A stretch of DNA of 64,000 bases, from assembly GCA_949126835.1 (NCBI GenBank), contig OX421501.1, positions 1,923,554-1,987,553 of the forward strand, written 5' to 3'. Origin of the DNA: Anisus vortex. Lineage: Eukaryota > Mollusca > Gastropoda > Planorbidae. The notes below the pieces were generated by a model, which saw only the letters and a list, made by a program, of their open reading frames with translations, made no database searches and was not told the DNA's origin. Numbering within the stretch: position 1 is the first letter of the stretch; each line of letters starts with the position of its first letter. The translations under genes were made by a program, and so were the position numbers. This document shows, in pieces, positions 1 to 17,277 of the stretch.

Positions 1-3000
1 CACACTATTATCTCAAAATGCTACATTTACACACTATTATCTCAAAATGCTACATTTACACACTATTATCTCAAAATGCTACATTTACACACTATTATCT
101 CAAAATGCTACATTTACACACTATTATCTCAAAATGCTACATTTACACACTATTATCTCAAAACGCTACATTTACACACTATTATCTCAAAACGCTACAT
201 TTACACACTATTATCTCAAAACGCTACATTTACACACTATTATCTGAAAAATGCTACATTTACACACTATTATCTGAAAAATGCTACATTTACACACTAT
301 TATCTGAAAAATGCTACATTTACACACTATTATCTGAAAATGCTACATTTACACACTATTATCTCAAAATGCTACATTTACACACTATTATCTCAAAATG
401 CTACATTTACACACAATTATCTAAAAATGCTACATTCACACACTATTATCTCAAAATGCTACATTTACACACTATTATCTAAAAATGCTACATTTACACA
501 CTATTATCTAAAAATGCTACATTTACACACTATTATCTAAAAATGCTACATTTACACACTATTATCTAAAAATGCTACATTTACACACTATTATCTAAAA
601 GTGCTACATTTACACACTATTATCTAAAAGTGCTACATTTACACTCTATTATCTAAAAGTGCTACATTTACACACTATTATCTAAAAATGCTACATTTAC
701 ACACTATTATCTGAAAAATGCTACATTTACACACTATTTTCTGAAAAATGCTACATTTACACACTATTATCTGAAAAATGCTACATTTACACACTATTAT
801 CTAAAAATGCTACATTTAAACATTAGTATCTAAAAATGCTACATTTACACACTAGTATCTAAAAATGCTACATTTACACACTATTATCTAAAAATGCTAC
901 ATTTACACACTATTATCTCAAAATGCTACATATACACACTATTATCTAAAAATGATACATTTAAACATTAGTATCTAAAAATGCTACATTTACACACTAT
1001 TATCTAAAAATGCTACATTTACACACTATTATCTCAAAATGCTACATTTACACACTATTATCTAAAAATGCTACATTTACACACTATTATCTCAAAATGC
1101 TACATTTACACACTATGATCGAAAAATGCTACATTTACACACTATTATCTAAAAATGCTACATTTACACAATATTATCTAAAAATGCTACATTTACACAC
1201 TATTATCAAAAAATGCTACATTTACACACTATTATCTAAAAATGCTACATTTACACACTATTATCTAAAAATGCTACATTTACACACTATTATCTAAAAA
1301 TGCCACATTTACACACTATTATCTCAAAACGCTACATTTACACACTATTATCTGAAAAATGCTACATTTACACACTATTATCTGAAAAATGCTACATTTA
1401 CACACTATTATCTGAAAAATGCTACATTTACACACTATTATCTGAAAAATGCTACATTTACACACTATTATCTGAAAAATGCTACATTTACACACTATTA
1501 TCTGAAAAATGCTACATTTACACACTATTATCTCAAAATGCTACATTTACACACTATTATCTCAAAATGCTACATTTACACACTATTATCTCAAAATGCT
1601 ACATTTACACACTATTATCTAAAAATGCTACATTTACACACTATTATCTAAAAATGCTACATTTACACACTATTATCTCAAATGCTACATTTACACACTA
1701 TTATCTCAAAATGCTACATTTACACACTATTATCTAAAAATGCTACATTTACACACTATTATCTAAAAATGCTACATTTACACACTATTATCTCAAAATC
1801 CTACATTTACACACTATTATCTAAAAATGCTACATTCACACACTATTATCTAAAAATGCTACATTTACACACTATTATCTAAAAATGCTACATTTACACA
1901 CTATTATCTAAAAATGCTACATTTACACACTATTATCTAAAAATGCTACATTTACACACTATTATCTAAAAGTGCTACATTTACACACTATTATCTAAAA
2001 GTGCTACATTTACACACTATTATCTAAAAGTGCTACATTTACACACTATTATCTAAAAGTGCTACATTTACACACTATTATCTCAAATGCTACATTTACA
2101 CACTATTATCTCAAAATGCTACATATACACACTATTATCTCAAAATGCTACATATACACACTATTATCTCAAAATGCTACATTTACACATTATTATCTCA
2201 AAATGCTACATTTACTCACTATTATCTGAAAAATGCTACATTTACACACTATTTTCTGAAAAATGCTACATTTACACACTATTATCTAAAAATGCTACAT
2301 TTACACACTATTATCTCAAAATGCTACATTTACACACTATTATCTAAAAATGCTACAATTACACACTATTATCTCAAAATGCTACATTTACACACTATTA
2401 TCTCAAAATGCTACATTTACACACTATTATCTCAAAATGCTACATTTACACACTATTATCTCAAAAGGCTACATTTACACACTATTATCTCAAAATGCTA
2501 CATTTACACACTATTATCTCGAAATGCTACATTTACACACTATTATCTCAAATGCTACATTTACACACTATTATCTCAAAATGCTACATTTACACACTAT
2601 TATCTCAAAATGCTACATTTACACACTATTATCTCAAAATGCTACATTTACACACTATTATCTCAAAATGCTACATTTACACACTATTATCTCAAAATGC
2701 TACATTTACACACTATTCTCAAAATGCTACATTTACACACTATTATCTCAAAATGCTACATTTACACACTATTATCTCAAAATGCTACATTTACACACTA
2801 TTATCTGAAAAATGCTAGATTTACACACTATTATCTAAAAATGCTACATTTACACACTATTATCTGAAAAATGCTACATTTACACACTATTATCTAAAAA
2901 TGCTACATTTACACACTATTATCTAAAAATGATACATTTACACACTATTATCTAAAAATGCTACATTTACACACTATTATCTAAAAATGCTACATTTACA

Positions 3001-6000
3001 CACTATTATCTAAAAATGCTACATTTACACACTATTATCTCAAAATGCTAAATTTACACACTATTATATAAAAAATGCTACATTCACACACTATTATCTA
3101 AAAATGCTACATTTACACACTATTATCTCAAAATGCTACATTTACACACTATTATCTCAAAATGCTACATTTACACACTATTATCTCAAAATGCTACATT
3201 TACACACTATTATCTCAAAATGCTACATTTACACACTATTATCTCAAAATGCTACATTTACACACTATTATCTCAAAATGCTACATTTACACACTATTAT
3301 CTCAAAATGCTACATTTACACACTATTATCTCAAAATGCTACATTACACACTATTATCTCAAAATGCTACATTTACACACTATTATCTCAAAATGCTACA
3401 TTTACACACTATTATCTCAAAATGCTACATTTACACACTATTATCTGAAAAATGCTACATTTACACACTATTATCTAAAAATGCTACATTTACACACTAT
3501 TATCTGAAAAATGCTACATTTACACACTATTATCTAAAAATGCTACATTTACACACTATTATCTAAAATGCTACATTTACACACGATTATCTGCAAAATG
3601 CTACATTTACACACTATTATCTGAAAAATGCTACATTTACACACTATTATCTGAAAAATGCTACATTTACACACTATTATCTAAAAATGCTACATTTACA
3701 TACTATTATCTAAAAATGCTACATTTACACACTATTATCTAAAAATGCTACATTTACACACTATTATCTAAAAATGCTACATTTACACANNNNNNNNNNN
3801 NNNNNNNNNNNNNNNNNNNNNNNNNNNNNNNNNNNNNNNNNNNNNNNNNNNNNNNNNNNNNNNNNNNNNNNNNNNNNNNNNNNNNNNNNNNNNNNNNNNN
3901 NNNNNNNNNNNNNNNNNNNNNNNNNNNNNNNNNNNNNNNNNNNNNNNNNNNNNNNNNNNNNNNNNNNNNNNNNNNNNNNNNNNNNNNNNTATTATCTCAA
4001 AATGCTACATTTAAACACTATTATCTCAAAATGCTACATTTAAACACTATTATCTCAAAATGCTACATTTACACACTATTATCTCAAAATGCTACATTTA
4101 CACACTATTATCTCAAAATTCTACATTTACACACTATTATCTCAAAATGCTACATTTACACACTATTATCTCAAAATGCTACATTTACACACTATTATCT
4201 AAAAATGCTACATTTACACACTATTATCTCAAAATGCTACATTTACACACTATTATCTCAAAATGCTACATTTACACTTTATTATCTAAAAATGCTACAT
4301 TTACACACTATTATCTAAAAATGCTACATTTACACACTATTATCTTAAAATGCTACATTTACACACTATTATCTAAAAATGCTACATTTACACACTATTA
4401 TCTAAAAATGCTACATTTACACACTATTATCTCAAAATGCTACATTTACACACTATTATCTTAAAATGCTACATTTACACACTTTTATCTAAAAATGCTA
4501 CATTTACACACTATTATCTCAAAATGCTACATTTACACACTATTATCTCAAAATGCTACATTTACACACTATTGTCTCAAAATGCTACATTTACACACTA
4601 TTATCTCAAAATGCTACATTTACACACTATTATCTCAAAATGTTACATTTACACACTATTATCTCAAAATGCTACATTACACACTATATCTCAAAATGCT
4701 ACATTTACACACTATTATCTCAAAATGCTACATTTACACACTATTATCTAAAAATGCTACATTTACACACTATTATCTAAAAATGCTACATTTACACACT
4801 ATTATCTCAAAATGCTACATTTACACACTATTATCTCAAAATGCTACATTTACACACTATTATCTCAAAATGCTACATTTACACACTATTATCTCAAAAT
4901 GCTACATTTACACACTATTATCTAAAAATGCTACATTTACACACTATTATCTCAAAATGCTACATTTACACACTATTATCTCAAAATGCTACATTTACAC
5001 ACTTTTATCTCAAAATGCTACATTTACACACTATTTTCTCAAAATGCTACATTTACACACTATTATCTCAAAATGCTACATTTACACACTTTATCTCAAA
5101 ATGCTACATTTACACACTATTTTCTCAAAATGCTACATTTACACACTATTATCTCAAAATGCTACATTTACACACTATTATCTAAAAATGCTACATTTAC
5201 ACACTATTATCTAAAAATGCTACATTTACACACTATTATCTAAAAATGCTACATTTACACACTATTATCTAAAAATGCTACATTTACACACTATTATCTA
5301 AAAATGCTACATTTACACACTATTATCTAAAAATGCTACATTTACACACTATTATCTAAAAATGCTACATTTACACACTATTATCTAAAAATGCTACATT
5401 TTCACACTATTATCTAAAAATGCTACATTTACACACTATTATCTCAAAATGCTACATTTACACACTATTATCTCAAAATGCTACATTTACACACTATTAT
5501 CTAAAAATGCTACATTTACACACTATTATCTAAAAATGATACATTTACACACTATTATCTAAAAATGATACATTTACACACTATTATCTAAAAATGATAC
5601 ATTTACACACTATTATCTAAAAATGATACATTTACACACTATTATCTAAAAATGATACATTTACACACTATTATCTAAAAATGATACATTTACACACTAT
5701 TATCTAAAAATGCTACATTTACACACTATTATCTCAAAATGCTACATTTACACACCATTATCTCAAAATGCTACATTTACACACTATTATCTCAAAATGC
5801 TACATTTACACACTATTATCTAAAAATGCTACATTTACACACTATTATCTAAAAATGCTACATTTCACACTATTATCTAAAAATGCTACATTTACACACT
5901 ATTATCTCAAAAATGCTACATTTACACACTATTATCTCAAAATGCTACATTTACACACTATTATCTCAAAATGCTACATTTACACACTATTATCTAAAAA

Positions 6001-9000
6001 TGCTACATTTACACACTATTATCTAAAAATGATACATTTACACACTATTATCTAAAAATGATACATTTACACACTATTATCTAAAAATGATACATTTACA
6101 CACTATTATCTAAAAATGATACATTTACACACTATTATCTAAAAATGATACATTTACACACTATTATCTCAAAATGCTACATTTACACACCATTATCTCA
6201 AAATGCTACATTTACACACCATTATCTCAAAATGCTACATTTACACACTATTATCTAAAAATGCTACATTTACACACTATTATCTAAAAATGCTACATTT
6301 ACACACTATTATCTCAAAATGCTACATTTACACACTATTATCTAAAAATGCTACATTTACACACTATTATCTAAAAATGCTACATTCACACACTATTATC
6401 TCAAAATGCTACATTTACACACTATTATCTCAAAATGCTACATTTACACACTATTATCTAAAAATGCTACATTTACACACTATTATCTAAAATGCTACAT
6501 TTACACACTATTATCTCAAAATGCTACATTTACACACTATTATCTCAAATGTTACATTTACACACTATTATCTAAAAATGATACATTTACACACTATTAT
6601 CTAAAAATGATACATTTACACACTATTATCTAAAAATGCTACATTTACACACTATTATCTAAAAATGCTACATTTACACACTATTATCTCAGAATGCTAC
6701 ATTTACACACTATTATCTCAAAATGCTACATTTACACACTATTATCTCAAAATGATACATTTACACACTATTATCTAAAAATGCTACATTTACACACTAT
6801 TATCTAAAAATGCTACATTTACACACTATTATCTTAAAATGCTACATTTACACACTACTATCTAAAAATGCTACATTTACACACTATTATCTAAAAATGC
6901 TACATTTTCACACTATTATCTCAAAATGCTACATTTACACACTATTATCTCAAAATGCTACATTTACACACTATTATCTCAAAATGCTACATTTACACAC
7001 TATTATCTCAAAATGCTACATTTACACACTATTATCTCAAAATGCTACATTTACACACTATTGTCTCAAAATGCTACATTTACACACTATTATCTAAAAA
7101 TGCTACATTTACACACTATTATCTAAAAATGCTACATTTACACACTATTATCTAAAAATGCTACATTTACACACTATTATCTAAAAATGCAACATTTACA
7201 CACTATTATCTCAAAATGCTACATTTACACACTATTATCTCAAAATGCTACATTTACACACTATTATCTCAAAATGCTACATTTACACACTATTATCTAA
7301 AAATGCTACATTTTCACACTATTATCTCAAAATGCTACATTTACACACTATTATCTCAAAATGCTACATTTACACACTATTATCTCAAAATGCTACATTT
7401 ACACACTATTATCTAAAAATGCTACATTTACACACTATTATCTAAAAATGATACATTTACACACTTTTATCTAAAAATGATACATTTACACACTATTATC
7501 TAAAAATGATACATTTACACACTATTATCTAAAAATGCTACATTTACACACTATTATCTCAAAATGCTACATTTACACACTATTATCTCAAAATGCTACA
7601 TTTACACACTATTATCTCAAAATGCTACATTTACACACTATTATCTCAAAATGCTACATTTACACACTATTATCTCAAAATGCTACATTTACTCACTATT
7701 ATCTAAAAATGCTACATTTACACACTATTATCTAAAAATGCTACATTTACACACTATTATCTCAAAATGCTACATTTACACACTATTATCTCAAAATGCT
7801 ACATTTAAACACTATTATCTAAAAATGCTACATTTACACACTATTATCTAAAAATGCTACATTTACACACTATTATCTCAAAATGCTACATTTACACACT
7901 ATTATCTCAAAATGCTACATTTACACACTATTATCTCAAAATGCTACATTTACACACTATTATCTAAAAATGATACATTTACACACTATTATCTAAAAAT
8001 GCTACATTTACACACTATTATCTAAAAATGCTACATTTACACACTATTATCTAAAAATGCTACATTTACACACTATTATCTAAAAATGCTACATTTACAC
8101 ACTATTATCTCAAAATGCTACATTTACACACTATTATCTCAAAATGCTACATTTACACACTATTATCTAAAATGCTACATTTACACACTATTATCTAAAA
8201 ATGCTACATTTACACACTATTATCTAAAAATGCTACATTTACACACTATTATCTTAAAATGCTACATTTACACACTATTATCTAAAAATGCTACATTTAC
8301 ACACTATTATCTAAAAATGCTACATTTACACACTATTATCTAAAAATGCTACATTTACACACTTTTATCTAAAAATGCTACATTTACACACTTTTATCTA
8401 AAAATGCTACATTTACACACTATTATCTCAAAATGCTACATTTACACACTATTATCTCAAAATGCTACATTTACACACTTTTATCTCAAAATGCTACATT
8501 TACACACTATTATCTCAAAATGCTACATTTACACACTATTATCTCAAAATGCTACATTTACACACTATTATCTCAAAATGCTACATTTACACACTATTAT
8601 CTCAAAATGCTACATTTACATACTATTATCTCAAAATGCTACATTTACACACTATTATCTCAAAATGCTACATTTACACACTATTATCTCAAAATGCTAC
8701 ATTTACACACTATTATCTCAAAATGCTACATTTACACACTATTATCTAAAATGCTACATTTACACACTATTATCTAAAAATGCTACATTTACACACTATT
8801 ATCTAAAAATGCTACATTTACACACTATTATCTCAAAATGCTACATTTACACACTATTATCTAAAAATGCTACATTTACACACTATTATCTAAAAATGCT
8901 ACATTTACACACTATTATCTAAAAATGCTACATTTACACACTATTATCTTAAAATGCTACATTTACACACTATTATCTAAAAATGCTACATTTACACACT

Positions 9001-12000
9001 ATTATCTAAAAATGCTACATTTACACACTATTATCTAAAAATGCTACATTTACACACTATAATCTCAAAATGCTACATTTACACTCTATTATCTAAAAAT
9101 GCTACATTTACACACTTTTATCTAAAAAATGCTACATTTACATACTATTATCTCAAAATGCTACATTTACACACTATTATCTCAAAATGCTACATTTACA
9201 CACTATTATCTCAAAATGCTACATTTACACACTATTATCTCAAAATGCTACATTTACACACTATTATCTCAAAATGCTACATTTACACACTATTATCTCA
9301 AAATGCTACATTTACACACTATTATCTCAAAATGCTACATTTACACACTATTTTCTCAAAATGCTACATTTACACACTATTATCTAAAAATGCTACATTT
9401 ACACACTATTATCTAAAAATGATACATTTACACACTATTATCTAAAAATGCTACATTTACACACTATTATCTCAAAATGCTACATTTACACACTATTATC
9501 TCAAAATGCTACATTTACACACTATTATCTCAAAATGCTACATTTACACACTATTATCTCAAAATGCTACATTTACACACTATTATCTAAAAATGCTACA
9601 TTTACAAACTATTATCTAAAAATGCTACATTTACACACTATTATCTAAAAATGCTACATTTACACACTATTATCTAAAAATGCTACATTTACACACTATT
9701 ATCTAAAAATGCTACATTTACACACTATTATCTAAAAATGCTACATTTACACACTATTATCTAAAAATGCTACATTTACACACTATTATCTAAAAATGCT
9801 ACATTTACACACTATTATCTAAAAATGCTACATTTACACACTATTATCTCAAAATGCTACATTTACATACTATTATCTAAAAATGCTACATTTACACACT
9901 ATTATCTCAAAATGCTACATTTACACACTATTATCTCAAAATGCTACATTTACACACTATTATCTAACAATGATACATTTACACACTATTATCTAAAAAT
10001 GATACATTTACACACTATTATCTAAAAATGCTACATTTACACACTATTATCTCAAAATGCTACATTTACACACTATTATCTCAAATGCTACATTTACACA
10101 CTATTATCTCAAAATGCTACATTTACACACTATTATCTAAAAATGCTACATTTACACACTATTATCTAAAAATGCTACATTTACACACTATTATCTAAAA
10201 ATGCTACATTTACACACTATTATCTAAAAATGCTACATTTACACACTATAATCTCAAAATGCTACATTTACACTCTATTATCTAAAAATGATACATTTAC
10301 ACACTTTTATCTAAAAATGCTACATTTACATACTATTATCTCAAAATGCTACATTTACACACTATTATCTCAAAATGCTACATTTACACACTATTATCTC
10401 AAAATGCTACATTTACACACTATTATCTCAAAATGCTACATTTACACACTATTATCTCAAAATGCTACATTTACACACTATTATCTCAAAATGCTACATT
10501 TACACACTATTATCTCAAAATGCTACATTTACACACTATTATCTCAAAATGCTACATTTACACACTATTATCTAAAAATGCTACATTTACACACTATTAT
10601 CTAAAAATGATACATTTACACACTATTATCTAAAAATGCTACATTTACACACTATTATCTCAAAATGCTACATTTACACACTATTATCTCAAAATGCTAC
10701 ATTTACACACTATTATCTCAAAATGCTACATTTACACACTATTATCTCAAAATGCTACATTTACACACTATTATCTCAAAATGCTACATTTACACACTAT
10801 TACCTAAAAATGCTACATTTACAAACTATTATCTAAAAATGCTACATTTACACACTATTATCTAAAAATGCTACATTTACACACTATTATCTAAAAATGC
10901 TACATTTACACACTATTATCTAAAAATGCTACATTTACACACTATTATCTAAAAATGCTACATTTACACACTATTATCTAAAAATGCTACATTTACACAC
11001 TATTATCTAAAAATGCTACATTTACACACTATTATCTCAAAATGCTACATTTACACACTATTATCTCAAAATGCTACATTTACACACTATTATCTCAAAA
11101 TGCTACATTTACACACTATTATCTCAAAATGCTACATTTACACACTATTATCTAACAATGATACATTTACACACTATTATCTAAAAATGATACATTTACA
11201 CACTATTATCTAAAAATGCTACATTTACACACTATTATCTCAAAATGCTACATTTACACACTATTATCTTAAAATGCTACATTTACACACTATTATCTCA
11301 AAATGCTACATTTACACACTATTATCTCAAAATGCTACATTTACACACTATTATCTCAAAATGCTACATTTACACACTATTATCTCAAAATGCTACATTT
11401 ACACACTATTATCTCAAAATGCTACATTTAAACACTATTATCTCAAAATGCTACATTTACACACTATTATCTAAAATGCTACATTTACACACTATTATCT
11501 AAAAATGCTACATTTACACACTATTATCTAAAAATGCTACATTTACACACTATTATCTAAAAATGCTACATTTACACACTATTATCTAAAAATGCTACAT
11601 TTACACACTATTATCTAAAAATGCTACATTTACACACTATTATCTCAAAATGCTACATTTACACACTATTATCTCAAAATGCTACATTTACACACTATTA
11701 TCTAAAAATGCTACATTTACACACTATTATCTTAAAATGCTACATTTACACACTATTATCTAAAAATGCTACATTTACACACTATTATCTAAAAATGCTA
11801 CATTTACACACTTTTATCTAAAAATGCTACATTTACACACTTTTATCTAAAAATGCTACATTTACACACTATTATCTCAAAATGCTACATTTACACACTA
11901 TTATCTCAAAATGCTACATTTACACACTTTTATCTCAAAATGCTACATTTACACACTATTATCTCAAAATGCTACATTTACACACTATTATCTCAAAATG

Positions 12001-15000
12001 CTACATTTACACACTATTATCTCAAAATGCTACATTTACACACTATTATCTCAAAATGCTACATTTACACACTATTATCTCAAAATGCTACATTTACATA
12101 CTATTATCTCAAAATGCTACATTTACACACTATTATCTCAAAATGCTACATTTACACACTATTATCTCAAAATGCTACATTTACACACTATTATCTCAAA
12201 ATGCTACATTTACACACTATTATCTAAAAATGCTACATTTACACACTATTATCTAAAAATGCTACATTTACACACTATTATCTAAAAATGCTACATTTAC
12301 ACACTATTATCTCAAAATGCTACATTTACACACTATTATCTAAAAATGCTACATTTACACACTATTATCTAAAAATGCTACATTTACACACTATTATCTA
12401 AAAATGCTACATTTACACACTATTATCTTAAAATGCTACATTTACACACTATTATCTAAAAATGCTACATTTACACACTATTATCTAAAAATGCTACATT
12501 TACACACTATTATCTAAAAATGCTACATTTACACACTATAATCTCAAAATGCTACATTTACACTCTATTATCTAAAAATGCTACATTTACACACTTTTAT
12601 CTAAAAATGCTACATTTACATACTATTATCTCAAAATGCTACATTTACACACTATTATCTCAAAATGCTACATTTACACACTATTATCTCAAAATGCTAC
12701 ATTTACACACTATTATCTCAAAATGCTACATTTACACACTATTATCTCAAAATGCTACATTTACACACTATTATCTCAAAATGCTACATTTACACACTAT
12801 TATCTCAAAATGCTACATTTACACACTATTTTCTCAAAATGCTACATTTACACACTATTATCTAAAAATGCTACATTTACACACTATTATCTAAAAATGA
12901 TACATTTACACACTATTATCTAAAAATGCTACATTTACACACTATTATCTCAAAATGCTACATTTACACACTATTATCTCAAAATGCTACATTTATACAC
13001 TATTATCTCAAAATGCTACATTTACACACTATTATCTCAAAATGCTACATTTACACACTATTATCTAAAAATGCTACATTTACAAACTATTATCTAAAAA
13101 TGCTACATTTACACACTATTATCTAAAAATGCTACATTTACACACTATTATCTAAAAATGCTACATTTACACACTATTATCTAAAAATGCTACATTTACA
13201 CACTATTATCTAAAAATGCTACATTTACACACTATTATCTAAAAATGCTACATTTACACACTATTATCTAAAAATGCTACATTTACACACTATTATCTAA
13301 AAATGCTACATTTACACACTATTATCTCAAAATGCTACATTTACATACTATTATCTAAAAATGCTACATTTACACACTATTATCTCAAAATGCTACATTT
13401 ACACACTATTATCTCAAAATGCTACATTTACACACTATTATCTAACAATGATACATTTACACACTATTATCTAAAAATGATACATTTACACACTATTATC
13501 TAAAAATGCTACATTTACACACTATTATCTCAAAATGCTACATTTACACACTATTATCTCAAAATGCTACATTTACACACTATTATCTCAAAATGCTACA
13601 TTTACACACTATTATCTAAAAATGCTACATTTACACACTATTATCTAAAAATGCTACATTTACACACTATTATCTAAAAATGCTACATTTACACACTATT
13701 ATCTAAAAATGCTACATTTACACACTATAATCTCAAAATGCTACATTTACACTCTATTATCTAAAAATGATACATTTACACACTTTTATCTAAAAATGCT
13801 ACATTTACATACTATTATCTCAAAATGCTACATTTACACACTATTATCTCAAAATGCTACATTTACACACTATTATCTCAAAATGCTACATTTACACACT
13901 ATTATCTCAAAATGCTACATTTACACACTATTATCTCAAAATGCTACATTTACACACTATTATCTCAAAATGCTACATTTACACACTATTATCTCAAAAT
14001 GCTACATTTACACACTATTATCTCAAAATGCTACATTTACACACTATTATCTAAAAATGCTACATTTACACACTATTATCTAAAAATGATACATTTACAC
14101 ACTATTATCTAAAAATGCTACATTTACACACTATTATCTCAAAATGCTACATTTACACACTATTATCTCAAAATGCTACATTTACACACTATTATCTCAA
14201 AATGCTACATTTACACACTATTATCTCAAAATGCTACATTTACACACTATTATCTCAAAATGCTACATTTACACACTATTACCTAAAAATGCTACATTTA
14301 CAAACTATTATCTAAAAATGCTACATTTACACACTATTATCTAAAAATGCTACATTTACACACTATTATCTAAAAATGCTACATTTACACACTATTATCT
14401 AAAAATGCTACATTTACACACTATTATCTAAAAATGCTACATTTACACACTATTATCTAAAAATGCTACATTTACACACTATTATCTAAAAATGCTACAT
14501 TTACACACTATTATCTAAAAATGCTACATTTACACACTATTATCTCAAAATGCTACATTTACACACTATTGTCTAAAAATGCTACATTTACACACTATTA
14601 TCTAAAAATGCTACATTTACACACTATTATCTAAAAATGCTACATTTACACACTATTATCTAAAAATGCTACATTTACACACTATTATCTAAAAATGCTA
14701 CATTTACACACTATTATCTAAAAATGCTACATTTACACACTATTATCTAAAAATGCTACATTTACACACTATTATCTAAAAATGCTACATTTACACACTA
14801 TTATCTCAAAATGCTACATTTACATACTATTATCTAAAAATGCTACATTTACACACTATTATCTCAAAATGCTACATTTACACACTATTATCTCAAAATG
14901 CTACATTTACACACTATTATCTAACAATGATACATTTACACACTATTATCTAAAAATGATACATTTACACACTATTATCTAAAAATGCTACATTTACACA

Positions 15001-17277
15001 CTATTATCTCAAAATGCTACATTTACACACTATTATCTCAAAATGCTACATTTACACACTATTATCTCAAAATGCTACATTTACACACTATTATCTAAAA
15101 ATGCTACATTTACACACTATTATCTAAAAATGCTACATTTACACACTATTATCTAAAAATGCTACATTTACACACTATTATCTAAAAATGCTACATTTAC
15201 ACACTATAATCTCAAAATGCTACATTTACACTCTATTATCTAAAAATGATACATTTACACACTTTTATCTAAAAATGCTACATTTACATACTATTATCTC
15301 AAAATGCTACATTTACACACTATTATCTCAAAATGCTACATTTACACACTATTATCTCAAAATGCTACATTTACACACTATTATCTCAAAATGCTACATT
15401 TACACACTATTATCTCAAAATGCTACATTTACACACTATTATCTCAAAATGCTACATTTACACACTATTATCTCAAAATGCTACATTTACACACTATTAT
15501 CTCAAAATGCTACATTTACACACTATTATCAAAAAATGCTACATTTACACACTATTATCTAAAAATGATACATTTACACACTATTATCTAAAAATGCTAC
15601 ATTTACACACTATTATCTCAAAATGCTACATTTACACACTATTATCTCAAAATGCTACATTTACACACTATTATCTCAAAATGCTACATTTACACACTAT
15701 TATCTCAAAATGCTACATTTACACACTATTATCTCAAAATGCTACATTTACACACTATTACCTAAAAATGCTACATTTACAAACTATTATCTAAAAATGC
15801 TACATTTACACACTATTATCTAAAAATGCTACATTTACACACTATTATCTAAAAATGCTACATTTACACACTATTATCTAAAAATGCTACATTTACACAC
15901 TATTATCTAAAAATGCTACATTTACACACTATTATCTAAAAATGCTACATTTACACACTATTATCTAAAAATGCTACATTTACACACTATTATCTAAAAA
16001 TGCTACATTTACACACTATTATCTAAAAATGCTACATTTACACACTATTATCTCAAAATGCTACATTTACACACTATTATCTAAAAATGCTACATTTACA
16101 CACTATTATCTCAAAATGCTACATTTACACACTATTATCTCAAAATGCTACATTTACACACTATTATCTAACAATGATACATTTACACACTATTATCTAA
16201 AAATGATACATTTACACACTATTATCTAAAAATGCTACATTTACACACTATTATCTCAAAATGCTACATTTACACACTATTATCTTAAAATGCTACATTT
16301 ACACACTATTATCTCAAAATGCTACATTTACACACTATTATCTCAAAATGCTACATTTACACACTATTATCTCAAAATGCTACATTTACACACTATTATC
16401 TCAAAATGCTACATTTACACACTATTATCTCAAAATGCTACATTTAAACACTATTATCTCAAAATGCTACATTTACACACTATTATCTAAAAATGCTACA
16501 TTTACACACTATTATCTAAAAATGCTACATTTACACACTATTATATAAAAATGCTACATTTACACACTATTATCTAAAAATGCTACATTTACACACTATT
16601 ATCTAAAAATGCTACATTTACACACTATTATCTCAAAATGCTACATTTACACACTATTATCTCAAAATGCTACATTTACACACTATTATCTCAAAATGCT
16701 ACATTTACACACTATTATCTCAAAATGCTACATTTACACACTATTATCTAAAAATGCTACATTTACACACTATTATCTCAAAATGCTACATTTACACACT
16801 ATTATCTCAAAATGCTACATTTACACACTATTATCTCAAAATGCTACATTTACACACTATTATTTCAAAATGCTACATTTACACACTATTATCTCAAAAT
16901 GCTACATTTACACACTATTATCTAAAAATGCTACATTTACACACTATTATCTAAAAATGCTACATTTACACACTATTATCTAAAAATGATACATTTACAC
17001 ACTATTATCTAAAAATGCTACATTTACACATTATTATCTAAAAATGCTACATTTACACACTATTATCTAAAAATGCTACATTTACACACTATTATCTAAA
17101 AATGCTACATTTACACACTATTATCTAAAAATGCTACATTTACACACTATTATCTAAAAATGCTACATTTACACACTATTATTTAAAAAAGCTACATTTA
17201 CACACTATTATTTAAAAATGCTACATTTACACACTATTATCTAAAAATGCTACATTTACACACTATTATCTAAAACT
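1..17277 (+). repeat. 29-bp satellite array (about 590 monomers, open on the left)
   Basis: A tandem array of a 29-bp monomer with the core ATGCTACATTTACACACTAT followed by TATCTCAAA or TATCTAAAA. Subtypes include CTC, CTA, CTGA, GATAC-for-GCTAC, and 28- or 30-bp indel forms. The number of monomers is estimated as length without the N run divided by 29. Three monomers are 87 bp, so runs of the CTC subtype stay open in several frames and give His/Tyr/Leu-rich ORFs with no sign of being genes. Subtype markers recur at fixed distances, which shows higher-order duplication (for example 1189, 3479 and 1479 bp). The array ends exactly where a hAT-type terminus begins. The left end lies outside the window. 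Confidence 0.98.
3790..3989. other. Assembly gap (200 N)
   Basis: Exactly 200 consecutive N inside the satellite, with the same repeat on both sides. The round number suggests a placeholder, so the true array length is unknown. Confidence 0.99.

Noticed and set aside
1319..1525. Minus-strand Cys/Ile-rich 68-codon ORF
   Set aside because: It reads a run of seven identical 30-bp monomers; repeat artefact.
18..16983. Dozens of 60-240-codon ORFs with His/Tyr/Leu-rich repeats across the satellite
   Set aside because: They follow from a 29-bp unit whose triple is 87 bp and from stop-free CTC-type monomers. Frames overlap freely, and no start context, codon bias or splice signal supports them.
1..17277. 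CRISPR-like regular repeats
   Set aside because: Monomers are contiguous with no unique spacers, and the genome is clearly eukaryotic.
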